Assembly (NCBI RefSeq): GCF_913773735.1
Contig: NZ_CAJYEB010000035.1
Coordinates: forward strand, 124,001-188,000
Source: an uncultured Massilia sp.
GTDB taxonomy: Bacteria; Pseudomonadota; Gammaproteobacteria; Burkholderiales; Burkholderiaceae_D
Reading direction: 5' to 3'
DNA: 64,000 bases
Part shown: one piece after another, positions 6,570 through 18,447 of the stretch
Layout of the letters: each line of letters opens with the position of its first letter
Numbering within the stretch: position 1 is the first letter of the stretch
Notes under the pieces: model-generated
Told to the model about the DNA's origin: nothing
Seen by the model: the letters and a program-made list of their open reading frames with translations, nothing else
Databases searched by the model: none
Translations under genes and position numbers: made by a program

Positions 6570-8975
6570 TTGATCCCGACACCGAAAACCGTCCGTTCCG
6601 CCGCCCCGATCGTCCTCCTGTCCCTCGTCGCCTCCCTGCTGCACGGCTGCGGCGGCGACGCCGACCTGCCGCCGGCTGGCGCCACCGCGCCGCGCCTCGC
6701 GGCACAGGTCGGACAGGTCGGGCAACCCGCCGCCGGCACCGTCCGGCTCGGCGACGCGCCGACCGTCGCCGACGCGGCGCGCGCCGCGGCCGCCGCCCGG
6801 GGCACCGAGCATTCGCGCGCGGCGGACGGCGCCAGCCTGGCCATCGACACCCAGGACCGCGAAGCCGTGCGCCTGTTCTACAACCACGTCTACGTGCAAC
6901 CGGCGGTGCCGATGGAATGGACCGGCGACTACGCGAGCGGCCGCGCCGGCAGCGTGGGCGCGGCCTGGCAGGCGGCGACCAGCCTGCGCCTGAACTGGTA
7001 CCGGGCGATGGCCGGCGTACCGGCGGCGACCACGATCTCCCCGGTCTTCAGCGCCAAGGACCAGGAAGCGGCGTTGCTGATGAGCGTGAACGGCCAGCTG
7101 TCGCACAGTCCGCCGGCGAGCTGGAAGTTCTACACGGCCACGGCGGCGGAAGCCGCGGGGTCGTCCAACCTCGCGCTCGGGGCCACCGGCGCCCAGGCGA
7201 TCGAGTCCTACATCTCGGACTACGGCGACAACAACGGCCCGGTGGGCCACCGCCGCTGGATCTTCTATCCGCAGACGCGCGTGTTCGGCAGCGGCGACGT
7301 GCCGCCCGCCCAGTCGAACGGTTCCAGCCTGTGGGGCGCGAACGCCCTGTGGGTCTTCGACGGCAACTACGGCGCGGCGCGGCCGCGCGTGCGCGACGAC
7401 TTCGTGGCCTGGCCGGCGCGCGGCTATGCGCCGTATCCGGTGGTGTTCGGGCGCTGGTCGCTGTCGTATCCGGACGCCGATTTCAGCCAGGCCACGGTGA
7501 GCGTGACGCGCGACGGCGCGCCGGTCGCCGCGACGGTCGAGACCCGCAGCACCGGCTTCGGCGAGAACACCATCGTCTGGCAGGTCGCCGGCATCCCCCG
7601 CGACGGCCGCCACGCGCGCCCGGCCGCCGACGTGCGCTACCACGTCACGGTGGCGGGGACGACCGTGGCCGGCGCGGCGCGCCGCTTCGAGTACGACGTG
7701 GTGGTGTTCGATCCGGTCGTCGAAACGCCGGGCGCCGCGCGCGCGCAGGTCAGCGCCCCGGCCATGGTCGATGCCGGCGCGACCTACACCGCGCAGGTGA
7801 CCCAGGTGCCGGGCGCCACCGGCTACGCCCTGCTGTCCTACCGCCGCACCCCGCTGGCGGCGCTGGCACCGTCCGACTACAGTGCGGCCGGCTGGAGCCT
7901 CGGCGCCAACGCCTCGGGCGGCACCTTCGCCTCCGGCGCCGTGCACCTGTACATGGACAATAGCGCGACGGCCAGCCCGCAGGTGGCCACGCTGAACCGC
8001 AAGCTGCTGGTCGACGCCGGCGGCGGCGCGCTGTCGCTCACGCGCGCGCTCGGCTATGCGACGCCGACGCAGGTATTCCGCGTCCAGGTGTCGAAGGACG
8101 ACGGCGCCAGCTGGTCCGACGTCTACAGCGAGGCCGGCAAGGACACGCCGGTGGCGGCAGGCACGCTGTCGATGTCGCTGAACGCCTACGCCGGCCGGGT
8201 CGTGCGCCTGCGCCTGCTGGTCGAGGATACCGTCAGCCGCTACACCGGCGAAGAATCCGGCTGGACCGTGCGCGACCTCGCCTTCAGCGGCGTCAGCGAA
8301 CTGGGCGACGAGCGCGTGGAGCGCAATGCGAGCGGCACGTTCGTATTGGCCGCCGGCCAGGCCGGCAACGTCGTGCTGGTGCCACGCGTCCAGTACCAGG
8401 GCCTGTACGACGGCGACGGCGGCGCACCCGCCTACGTGGCCGTGGACGGCGCCGTGCTGCACGGCCCGCGCAACTGGTACACGCTGTCCCGCGCGAACGG
8501 CGTACTGACCATCGCCGACAACGTGGGCACGGACGGCGTGCAGACGGTGCGCAATCCGTACCGGCTGGACTTCACCGACGTCTCGCTGGCGTTCGACGTG
8601 GACGGCAACGCGGGCAAGGCCTACCGCCTGTACCGCGCGGCGCTGGGCCGCCAACCCGACCTGGCGGGCCTGGGCTTCTGGATCGCCGCGCTGGACGGCG
8701 GGGTGACGCTCGACGCGATGACGGACGGCTTCGCCACCTCCGCGGAATTCCAGACGCTATATCTCGGCAAGAGCAACGAACAGCTGGTGGACGCGCTGTA
8801 CCGCAACCTCCTGGGCCGTGAACCCGACCCGGCCGGCGCGGCCTTCTGGGTGCGCCAGCTGGCCAGCGGCCAGCCGCTGCGGGCGCTCCTGGTCGCCATC
8901 AGTGAAAGCGCCGAGAACCGCGAACGCACCGCCGGCGAAACGGCCCTGGGCATCCTGTTTACCCGCGCCAGGTAA
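6570..8975 (+). CDS. CAP-domain lipoprotein with C-terminal DUF4214
   Basis: The protein is about 801 residues from TTG 6570. This start gives an ideal lipoprotein signal (IPTPKTVRSAAPIVLLSL, lipobox LLHGC with Cys27) and lies downstream of a possible -10 (CATAAT, 6522-6527). ATG 6501 and TTG 6483 are longer in-frame alternatives. A CAP/SCP-like domain follows the signal (starting around AVRLFYNHV; SHSPPASWKFYT inside). A long beta-rich middle holds what look like two sandwich domains. The last 120 residues form DUF4214 (YRLYRAALGRQPDLAGLGFW and a second YRNLLGREPDPAGAAFW). DUF4214 is known from S-layer and haemagglutinin-like surface proteins. I infer a cell-surface protein, possibly an adhesin or matrix component. 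Confidence 0.8.
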   Translation: MIPTPKTVRSAAPIVLLSLVASLLHGCGGDADLPPAGATAPRLAAQVGQVGQPAAGTVRLGDAPTVADAARAAAAARGTEHSRAADGASLAIDTQDREAVRLFYNHVYVQPAVPMEWTGDYASGRAGSVGAAWQAATSLRLNWYRAMAGVPAATTISPVFSAKDQEAALLMSVNGQLSHSPPASWKFYTATAAEAAGSSNLALGATGAQAIESYISDYGDNNGPVGHRRWIFYPQTRVFGSGDVPPAQSNGSSLWGANALWVFDGNYGAARPRVRDDFVAWPARGYAPYPVVFGRWSLSYPDADFSQATVSVTRDGAPVAATVETRSTGFGENTIVWQVAGIPRDGRHARPAADVRYHVTVAGTTVAGAARRFEYDVVVFDPVVETPGAARAQVSAPAMVDAGATYTAQVTQVPGATGYALLSYRRTPLAALAPSDYSAAGWSLGANASGGTFASGAVHLYMDNSATASPQVATLNRKLLVDAGGGALSLTRALGYATPTQVFRVQVSKDDGASWSDVYSEAGKDTPVAAGTLSMSLNAYAGRVVRLRLLVEDTVSRYTGEESGWTVRDLAFSGVSELGDERVERNASGTFVLAAGQAGNVVLVPRVQYQGLYDGDGGAPAYVAVDGAVLHGPRNWYTLSRANGVLTIADNVGTDGVQTVRNPYRLDFTDVSLAFDVDGNAGKAYRLYRAALGRQPDLAGLGFWIAALDGGVTLDAMTDGFATSAEFQTLYLGKSNEQLVDALYRNLLGREPDPAGAAFWVRQLASGQPLRALLVAISESAENRERTAGETALGILFTRAR

Positions 8976-9008
8976 GGTCCGCAACCAGCGCGGCGCGGCG
9001 GCGCCCCG

Positions 9009-9758
9009 TCAGGTCCGCGCTCCCATCCCGAACCCGCCCGCCGGCTCGCCCGTCAGCGCCGGCGCGGCCGGCTCGCGCTGCAGCACCAGCCGGTCCAGCA
9101 GGCCGGCCAGGATGCCGCCGAGCAGCGGCGCCAGCCAGAACGCCCACAACTGCGCCAGTGCCCAGCCGCCGACGAACAGCGCCGGCCCGGTGCTGCGCGC
9201 GGGATTCACCGACGTGTTGGTGACCGGGATGCCGACCAGGTGCACGAGCGTCAGCGCCAGCCCGATCGCCAGTCCGGAAAAGCCGACCGGCGCGCGCGCA
9301 TGGGTGGCGCCCAGGATCACCAGCACGAACATGAAGGTCAGCACCGTTTCCAGCAGCAGCGCCGCGCCCAGCGCATAGCCGCCCGGCGAGTGGCTGCCGT
9401 AGCCGTTGGCGGCGAAGCCGGCCTGGGCGTCGAACTCCGGGCGCCCGCTCGCCACCAGCCAGAGCACGGCGGCGGCGGCGATCGCGCCGGCCACCTGCGC
9501 GACCACATAGGGCGCCAGGTATTTCCCCGGGAAGCGCCCGCCGGCCCACAGGCCGAACGACACGGCCGGATTGAAGTGGCCGCCGGAAAGCGGGCCGAAG
9601 GCATACGCCGCCGTCAGCAGGCTCAGGCCGAAGGCCAGCGCGACGCCGGCGAAGCCGATGCCGGTGCCGGGAAAGGTGGCGGCGAGGACGGCGCTGCCGC
9701 AGCCGCCCAGCACCAGCCAGAACGTGCCGAGGAACTCGGCGAGGAATCGCGTCGACAT
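9009..9758 (-). CDS. aqpZ: Aquaporin Z-type water channel
   Basis: This 249-residue inner-membrane protein starts at ATG 9758 behind a GGAGG site. It has six hydrophobic segments and both NPA half-helices: HFNPAVSFG near residue 65 and SVNPARSTG near residue 188. The Arg after the second NPA and the His in the second half ([10 protein letters not shown]) are the selectivity-filter residues of orthodox aquaporins, so water rather than glycerol transport is likely. The length is near the usual AqpZ length. It ends about 33 bp from the convergent CAP-DUF4214 gene. Confidence 0.93.
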   Translation of the reverse strand: MSTRFLAEFLGTFWLVLGGCGSAVLAATFPGTGIGFAGVALAFGLSLLTAAYAFGPLSGGHFNPAVSFGLWAGGRFPGKYLAPYVVAQVAGAIAAAAVLWLVASGRPEFDAQAGFAANGYGSHSPGGYALGAALLLETVLTFMFVLVILGATHARAPVGFSGLAIGLALTLVHLVGIPVTNTSVNPARSTGPALFVGGWALAQLWAFWLAPLLGGILAGLLDRLVLQREPAAPALTGEPAGGFGMGART

Positions 9759-9788
9759 GGTTTGCCTCCAGTACGCCAGGGTGGATGG

Positions 9789-11765
9789 TCAGGGATGCGC
9801 GCGCCGTTCGCCGCGGCGCGGCTGCTGGGTGCGCGGGCCGCGCGGACGGCTGGCCGTGGCGGCCGGCGCCGCCCGGGCCGCCTGCGCCGGCACCGGCGCC
9901 GCCTGCGGCACCACCGCCGTGACGCGCGCCTGCTTCAGGCGCCAGCCGGCGCCGGAATCCGGCACTTCGGCCAGTTCGGTCTGTCCTTCGATGCGCACCG
10001 GGCGCCCGGCCACCTCGGCGCCGGCGCTGCGCCAGCGCACCAGCGCCTGCGGCGACTCCGGCCGGTCGGGCGCGATCCCGTAGATGGTGGCGCCCTCGAC
10101 CACCAGCGCCGCCCCGCTTCCCGCGCCGGCGCCCGGCACGGCGATGTCCGGTCCCAGGCCCGCGCTGGTGCCGCAGGCGCAGCCCAGCGTGCCGGCCAGG
10201 TCGCCGCACAGCTGCGCAAGGCGGCTGCGCAGGCCGAGGTAGCGCTGGGCCTGCAGCCGGCCGTGGCGGTACAGCGCGGCGCGCAACCGTGGATCGCGGT
10301 CCAGCTTGGAGTTGGCGCCCAGCGCCACGCCGGCCGCCGCCTCGACGGCGCTGCCGTCCATGATGATGCGGTCGACCTGCACCTGGCGGTCGCCGCGCGC
10401 CGCGGCGGGCGTGGCGTCGCCGTTCAGCCGGACGCCGTGGCGCGCCCCGCCGCCAGCGGTGTCCGCGGCCTCGTCCATGCGGCGGTTGATCGCCTCGACG
10501 AAGCCGAGTTCCTGGTTCAGCGCCAGGTTGCCCGCCAGGGCGTTGCGCAAGTCCCAGATCTCGCCGCCGGACAAGGCGATCCGGCGCCCCGGCCCGCCGG
10601 CATGCGGCGCTTCCGCCTTGGCCTCGACGGGATTGATCTGCACGACCCAGATCTCGTCCGGCTTCTTGCTCTCGTCCAGCACGCCGGACAGGAAATTCTT
10701 GATCGGCGGGTTCTGCGAGAACAGGCCGTCCCACAACACCAGCTGGCGCGGCGCCAGGGTAGCGTCGTCCAGCGCCATCAGCTCGCGCGCCCGGAACAGC
10801 CAGGGCACGGCCGCCGAGGCCAGCACGGCGTCGAGCGAGATGCCGCCGTCCGCCGGCGCGCGCTCGGAACTGAAGGCGACGAATTCGCCCTGGTGCAGCT
10901 CGACCGCGCCGACCAGCAGGTGCGGGATGTGGCGCGTGACGCGCTGCACGGCGCGCGCCAGGCCCGCCAGGGCGGCGTGCTCGAAGCGCAGCGCGGGCGC
11001 ACGCCAGCGCGCGAACGCGGCGCGCAGCAGCGCATCGTCGTCGAGGCCGATCTGGTCCATGCGCGCGGCCAGCGCGGCGGCGGCGTCCAGCCGGGCGGCG
11101 ATGCGGCCCTCGATGGCGGCGCGCGCGTCGACATGCCCCTGGCGGCACGGCGCCTCCGGCGGATAGAGCGCGGCCTGCAGGTCGCTGCGCATCCAGCGCC
11201 GCACCTCCAGCGGGATGCTGGCGAATTCGCCCAGCAGGCCGACCAGCTGCCAGTCGACGCCCGGGCGCAGCAGCCCGGGCAGGTCGAAGAACGCCGGCCG
11301 CATCCACGGATTGTCGCGGCCCAGCGCGTTCGCCAGCAGCGGCCAGGCGGACGTGTTCAGCAGTTCCATCCAGGCCATCGGGAAGGCGTAGGGACTGGTC
11401 TTGATGTCCAGGCCCCAGGCGCCCGCCAGGTCGGCCATGGCGCGGCACGCCCGGTTGACCTGCCCCTCGGTCCACTTCAGCGCCGCGTTGCCGGACCAGA
11501 ACGCGTCCAGGCGCCGCTCGGCGTCGCCGGCGCCCCCGGTGATGAAACCGTACCAGCCCAGCAGCGCGCTGATCGCCCCGCCCGAGGTGCCGCTGACGGC
11601 CACCAGCGCCGGCACGTCCGCGCCGGGCAGGCGCAGGTCGTCGTCGGCCTCGCGCGCCACCCGCAGGTTGTCCAGTTCGCCCAGCAGCACGGGCAGTACG
11701 CGACCCGTGTACGCGGCGTGGCTGCCGCCGCCCTGGCAGGCGATCGCGATATCCCTTACCGCCAT
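9789..11765 (-). CDS. Patatin-like phospholipase
   Basis: The 658-residue cytosolic-type protein starts at ATG 11765 (MAVRDIAIACQGGGSHAAYT). The glycine-rich oxyanion loop is CQGGGSHAAYTG (10-21). The nucleophile elbow is GTSGG, with Ser61, and the catalytic Asp is in LWDGLFSQNPP (Asp346). These define a Ser-Asp dyad lipid acyl hydrolase. A long Ala/Gly-rich C-terminal part (past about 450) and a Pro/Arg-rich disordered tail are not part of the patatin core. No signal peptide is seen. A tail of this kind is unusual and could mediate localisation. It is downstream of nothing on its strand; aquaporin follows 30 bp later and may be co-transcribed. Confidence 0.85.
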   Translation of the reverse strand: MAVRDIAIACQGGGSHAAYTGRVLPVLLGELDNLRVAREADDDLRLPGADVPALVAVSGTSGGAISALLGWYGFITGGAGDAERRLDAFWSGNAALKWTEGQVNRACRAMADLAGAWGLDIKTSPYAFPMAWMELLNTSAWPLLANALGRDNPWMRPAFFDLPGLLRPGVDWQLVGLLGEFASIPLEVRRWMRSDLQAALYPPEAPCRQGHVDARAAIEGRIAARLDAAAALAARMDQIGLDDDALLRAAFARWRAPALRFEHAALAGLARAVQRVTRHIPHLLVGAVELHQGEFVAFSSERAPADGGISLDAVLASAAVPWLFRARELMALDDATLAPRQLVLWDGLFSQNPPIKNFLSGVLDESKKPDEIWVVQINPVEAKAEAPHAGGPGRRIALSGGEIWDLRNALAGNLALNQELGFVEAINRRMDEAADTAGGGARHGVRLNGDATPAAARGDRQVQVDRIIMDGSAVEAAAGVALGANSKLDRDPRLRAALYRHGRLQAQRYLGLRSRLAQLCGDLAGTLGCACGTSAGLGPDIAVPGAGAGSGAALVVEGATIYGIAPDRPESPQALVRWRSAGAEVAGRPVRIEGQTELAEVPDSGAGWRLKQARVTAVVPQAAPVPAQAARAAPAATASRPRGPRTQQPRRGERRAHP

Positions 11766-11892
11766 GATGCCCCCCGTCGTCCCACGTCCCTGTCGCCGTA
11801 TCCGGCATGTGCTTAGGCCCTGGCGCGGCACGCCCGGTTCCGCGGTGAGCCGGCTTGCCGGCGGTTTTTTTCCGCATGGGCCCGGGACCATC

Positions 11893-11921
11893 TTGCTTAT
11901 TTGTAATGCGTCACGAATAAT
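11893..11921 (+). promoter_or_regulatory. Putative sigma-70 promoter for the AT-hook-like gene
   Basis: A TTGCTT box (11893-11898) and an AATAAT box (11916-11921) are separated by 17 bp. They lie in an AT-richer strip, 27 bp before the ATG at 11949. Confidence 0.5.
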
Positions 11922-11948
11922 GCGTGCTCGACCATTACCGGAACCGGC

Positions 11949-12296
11949 ATGAAGCAGACCGAAGACCAGCGCACCATCGAACTTCCCCTCGAGGCGGCGC
12001 CGAAGAAACGCGGACGCCCGAAAAAGGCCGACGCACTGAGCGACGCGGAACGCGCGCGGCGCTACCGGGCGCGCCAGAAGATGCTGCCGAAGGACGAATG
12101 GAACTACGAGCAGGTCACCGCCACCGCGCGCGCCGAGATCGCCCGCCTGCTGGCCGATGCCGGCGGCCGCCCGGCCGGCGAGGCGGAATTGATGGCGCAA
12201 TGGGCCTATGGGATGTTCCTGCTGTGGGACCGGGTCACGGCGCAGTGCCAGCGCGCGGCCGACCGGCGCGAACTGCAGGCGCTGGTATCCGCCTGA
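11949..12296 (+). CDS. Small basic protein with AT-hook-like motif
   Basis: This 115-residue cytosolic protein has an AT-hook-like core KKRGRPKKA at about residues 18-26, then a basic helix (DAERARRYRARQKML). A C-terminal helical half contains WAYGMFLLWDRVTAQC. The GRP core suggests minor-groove DNA binding, but I do not recognise a family. It is divergent from the patatin gene, and a plausible promoter lies just upstream. It is probably an accessory DNA-binding protein. Confidence 0.65.
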   Translation: MKQTEDQRTIELPLEAAPKKRGRPKKADALSDAERARRYRARQKMLPKDEWNYEQVTATARAEIARLLADAGGRPAGEAELMAQWAYGMFLLWDRVTAQCQRAADRRELQALVSA

Positions 12297-12840
12297 GGCA
12301 CGCCTGGGCCGCACCGGGCCACACAACGTACGCCATCGTCACATCCGTCAGATTTTTGCCGGAATCTGCATGTTTAGCGCGACGATCTCGGGCGCGATTT
12401 GCTTGTTTAGCTCAGCCAGGACAACTCGCGCGGCGTGGGCGCCGCGAGCTTGACACGTGTCCTTACAGCGGATATCGTTCCGCAAACATTTCCACACGGA
12501 AACAAAAAAAAGAACGACCGTACCATCGGCGCAGCGGTTGCACTACCGTGCGCCATGCCGAACTCGTCTTTAGAAAAATGCTGCAGGAAATGAATTGCCC
12601 TGCCCGGCGCCGACCCGACGCCGGACGGGGCTGTCGTCGTGCCTGGCCGGGCACGACGACGTTGATGTTTCCGGCCTGAATACTGCCGTCATCGCGGCAT
12701 TTATTTGCCTTAATGACATGATGAATATCATATGAGCAATCATGTTATCCGGAAGATAAATGCAGGTCAAGCAGTTTGCGGGCTGGAAACGAAATTCGGG
12801 CAAAAGCCGATGTATCCACCATCTCGAGAGGGAGAAAACC
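12297..12840. other. Intergenic region without a convincing gene
   Basis: About 540 bp, AT-richer than its surroundings. It holds a hairpin with one bulge (12426-12449), a perfect 10-bp palindrome GACACGTGTC (12452-12461), and a promoter-like TTGACA (12450-12455) with TATCGT 17 bp later (12473-12478). Short open frames here lack ribosome-binding sites and protein-like composition. It probably carries the promoter and leader of the 12841 gene. Confidence 0.5.
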
Positions 12841-16044
<3,204 letters not shown>

Positions 16045-16067
16045 GCGCGCGGTAGCGTACAACGCCG

Positions 16068-16102
16068 AGGCGGCACGGTGGGCACACCGTGCCGCCTTTT
16101 TC
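16068..16102 (+). terminator. Rho-independent terminator after the di-haem gene
   Basis: The arms AGGCGGCACGGTG (16068-16080) and CACCGTGCCGCCT pair perfectly over 13 bp around a GGCA loop and are followed by a T run. Confidence 0.9.
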
Positions 16103-16120
16103 GTGACGCGCCACGACAAC

Positions 16121-16205
16121 GTCGCCCCGGCGCAGGCCGGGGCCCAATGCTGCGGACGTTTCCACTGCGCGTAACAATCGGGTCCCGGCCTGCGCCGGGA
16201 CGACG
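16121..16205. repeat. REP/BIME-like palindromic repeat pair
   Basis: GTCGCCCCGGCGCAGGCC at 16121 and its near reverse complement ending at 16205 face each other around about 35 bp of unique sequence. The same arrangement recurs at 32368-32454. Such paired extragenic palindromes are common between convergent genes in this group. Confidence 0.8.
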
Positions 16206-16212
16206 GGACGCA

Positions 16213-17268
16213 TCAGACCTTCGACACCACCCCGTCCTCGACGACGGTCACGCTCCCCCCGCGCAGCCACCAGAACAGCATGGCCATCATGAAGGGGCCG
16301 ACGAACAGCCCCAGCACGCCGATGGTCGACACGCCGCCCAGCAAGCCGAACAGCACCGCCAGGAACGGCAGGTCGACCCGGTGCCCGATCAGCTTGGGAC
16401 GGATGAACTTGTCGACCATGAACAGCTCGATGGCGCCCCAGCTGAACAGCCCGAGCGCGGCGCCGGCATGGCCCTGGCCCAGCAGCAGGATCGACACGGT
16501 GGTGAACGACAGCGGCGCGCCGCCCGGAATCAGCGCCAGGTAACCGGTGATGACGGCCAGCAGCACCGGCGCCGGCGCCCCGGCGATCGCGTAGGCCGCG
16601 CCCAGCACGATGCCTTCCAGCAGCGCGATCGAGCACAGGCCCAGCGCCGTGCCGCGCACCGACAGCGGCAGCAGGCGCCGCACGACCGGGTAATGCATCG
16701 GCATCAGGCGCATGCCGGCGCTGTCGGCGTAGCGCACGACGGCCGGGCCGTGCAGGTACAGCACGAACAGCGTCAACAGCGTCAGGAACAGGTACAGGGC
16801 ATTCGCGAGGATGGTCGAGCCCCAGGCGCGCAGCGTGCCGGTCAGGTGCGGCAGGAAGTCGCCGACCGTGGTCTGGATCAGCGTGCGCAGCCCGCCCGGC
16901 ACGGCCAGGTGCTGGTTCCACCACTTCAGGGCCGGCTCGGCCAGCATCTGCGGCAGGCCGACCAGCCAGCCCGGCGGCGGCACCCCGCCCTGGTTGACCT
17001 GGGCGAACATGCGCTCGATGCCGGCCAGCTCATGACCCAGCGCATTCACCAGCAGCAACGACGGTCCCACGAAGCACGCCACCAGCAGGAACAGCAGGCA
17101 CGCCGCGCTGCCCATCGGCGGCCAGCCGCGTTCGAGCAGGCGCCGGTGCAGCGGCCAGGTGATCACGGCCAGCAGGCCGGCCCAGGCGAGCGCACCCAGG
17201 AAGTGTTGGAGGAGGAAGGCCAGCGCGATGGCGAACAGCACCGGCGGCAGCATGGAACGGTACGGCAT
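16213..17268 (-). CDS. AI-2E-family transporter (YdiK/PerM type)
   Basis: The 351-residue inner-membrane protein is read from ATG 17268 (MPYRSM); longer starts add a non-hydrophobic leader. It has about eight hydrophobic segments, a soluble segment in the first half (about 70-150), and the family's C-terminal block: ILLAVITGYLALIPGG-like helix, then VDKFIRPKLIGHRVDLPFL and GVLGLFVGPFMMAM. The family includes TqsA and ion or metabolite exporters; a role in autoinducer transport is not established for most members. It is convergent with the di-haem gene across the terminator and repeat. Confidence 0.88.
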   Translation of the reverse strand: MPYRSMLPPVLFAIALAFLLQHFLGALAWAGLLAVITWPLHRRLLERGWPPMGSAACLLFLLVACFVGPSLLLVNALGHELAGIERMFAQVNQGGVPPPGWLVGLPQMLAEPALKWWNQHLAVPGGLRTLIQTTVGDFLPHLTGTLRAWGSTILANALYLFLTLLTLFVLYLHGPAVVRYADSAGMRLMPMHYPVVRRLLPLSVRGTALGLCSIALLEGIVLGAAYAIAGAPAPVLLAVITGYLALIPGGAPLSFTTVSILLLGQGHAGAALGLFSWGAIELFMVDKFIRPKLIGHRVDLPFLAVLFGLLGGVSTIGVLGLFVGPFMMAMLFWWLRGGSVTVVEDGVVSKV

Positions 17269-17405
17269 GTGGATCCCGAAATGACGGCGGCAGGCAGGAT
17301 TGACTTGCCGACATGAAAGAATAAACCGGGGATGCCGTATGGACAACCGCAGTTTTTGTGAGGATGACTTCGAAATTTCCTGCGCGGTGGCGATCCCGTG
17401 ACGCG

Positions 17406-18290
17406 TCACGCCGCGCCGGGCGTGGCGGCCGGCACGGCGCCATCGGGCGCCAGGCCGGCGGGATAGGTGTAGCAGACGAAGTTCTCGCCGCGCGCGAACG
17501 CCAGCAGCGTCATGCCGGCCCGGTCGGCCAGTTGCACCGCGGCCAGCGTCGGCGCCGACATGCCGACCAGGGCGGACACGCCGGCCAGGCTAGCCTTCTG
17601 CGCCATCTCGAAGCTGACCCGGCTGGTGATGAGCAGGAAGCCGGCGCGCGGGTCGGCCTTGGCGCGCGCCATCGCGCCGATCACCTTGTCGAGGGCGTTG
17701 TGGCGGCCGACGTCCTCGCGCACGACGCGCAGCGCGCCGTCCATGCCGCACCAGGCGGCCGCGTGCGCGGCGCCGGTGCGGCGCGTCAGGTGCTGCTCGG
17801 CGCCGATGGCGGCCAGCGCGCGGCGCACGCCGGCGGCATGGAAGCCGGCCGCGGGCGGCAGCTGGGGCAAGGGACGGCAGACCTGGTCGAGGCTGTCGAC
17901 GCCGCACAGGCCGCAGCCGGTGCGCCCGGCCAGCGTGCGGCGCCGCTCCTTGAGCGCCATGAAGGCGGAACTGGCGATCTCGAGCTGGACGGCGACGCCC
18001 TGCGGCCCGGTCTCGACGTCGATGCCGTAGCATTCGCCGGCATGGCCCAGGATGCCCTCGCTGAGCGAAAAGCCCAGCGCGAACTCTTCCAGGTCGGCCG
18101 GCGTGGCCATCATCACCGCATGCGATATCCCGTTATACACGAGGGCGACGGGGACCTCGTCGACGATCGTGTCCTCGACCTCGGCCGCCGACCCGCCGCG
18201 CATGCGCAGGACGCGCCGGGTCGCGGCAGTCGGCGGCAAACCGGTTTCGGGAGTACCATGCGAGGCGGGAGGGGTTGGCAGGTTCGTCAA
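17406..18290 (-). CDS. fdhD: Formate dehydrogenase sulfurtransferase accessory protein FdhD
   Basis: The 294-residue cytosolic protein starts at ATG 18290. It has the FdhD signature CGLCG (TGCGLCGVDS, about 122-131), which transfers sulfur from IscS to the molybdenum cofactor of formate dehydrogenase. Further conserved segments are EDVGRHNALDKVIG and SRVSFEMAQKASLAGV. It is transcribed divergently from fdnG across about 157 bp, which fits a role in maturing FdnG. It could also serve the YdeP-type enzyme at 29.5 kb. Confidence 0.95.
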   Translation of the reverse strand: MTNLPTPPASHGTPETGLPPTAATRRVLRMRGGSAAEVEDTIVDEVPVALVYNGISHAVMMATPADLEEFALGFSLSEGILGHAGECYGIDVETGPQGVAVQLEIASSAFMALKERRRTLAGRTGCGLCGVDSLDQVCRPLPQLPPAAGFHAAGVRRALAAIGAEQHLTRRTGAAHAAAWCGMDGALRVVREDVGRHNALDKVIGAMARAKADPRAGFLLITSRVSFEMAQKASLAGVSALVGMSAPTLAAVQLADRAGMTLLAFARGENFVCYTYPAGLAPDGAVPAATPGAA

Positions 18291-18398
18291 TTTTCAAAAT
18301 CCCGGGCGCCGGACGGCGCCGCAGCGTGTTGTGGAAACTACGTATTTTCGGCAAAGAAGGAAACGTCGCGACAATTTTAGCATTCATCAAATAGGGAC

Positions 18399-18413
18399 GG
18401 AGTGTTACACTCC
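18399..18413. promoter_or_regulatory. Inverted repeat in the fdhD-fdnG intergenic region
   Basis: GGAGTG and CACTCC (18399-18404 and 18408-18413) form a perfect 6-bp inverted repeat with a 3-nt centre, 34 bp before the fdnG start. It could be an operator or an mRNA hairpin near the start. No convincing sigma-70 boxes were found in this gap. Confidence 0.4.
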
Positions 18414-18447
18414 AGGAGCAATAGTTTCCCGTTAGAAGGACATATTC

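Noticed and set aside
8959..11877. A 972-codon minus-strand frame covering aquaporin and patatin
   Set aside because: It is out of frame with both enzymes and has a low-complexity Arg/Gly/Ala composition.
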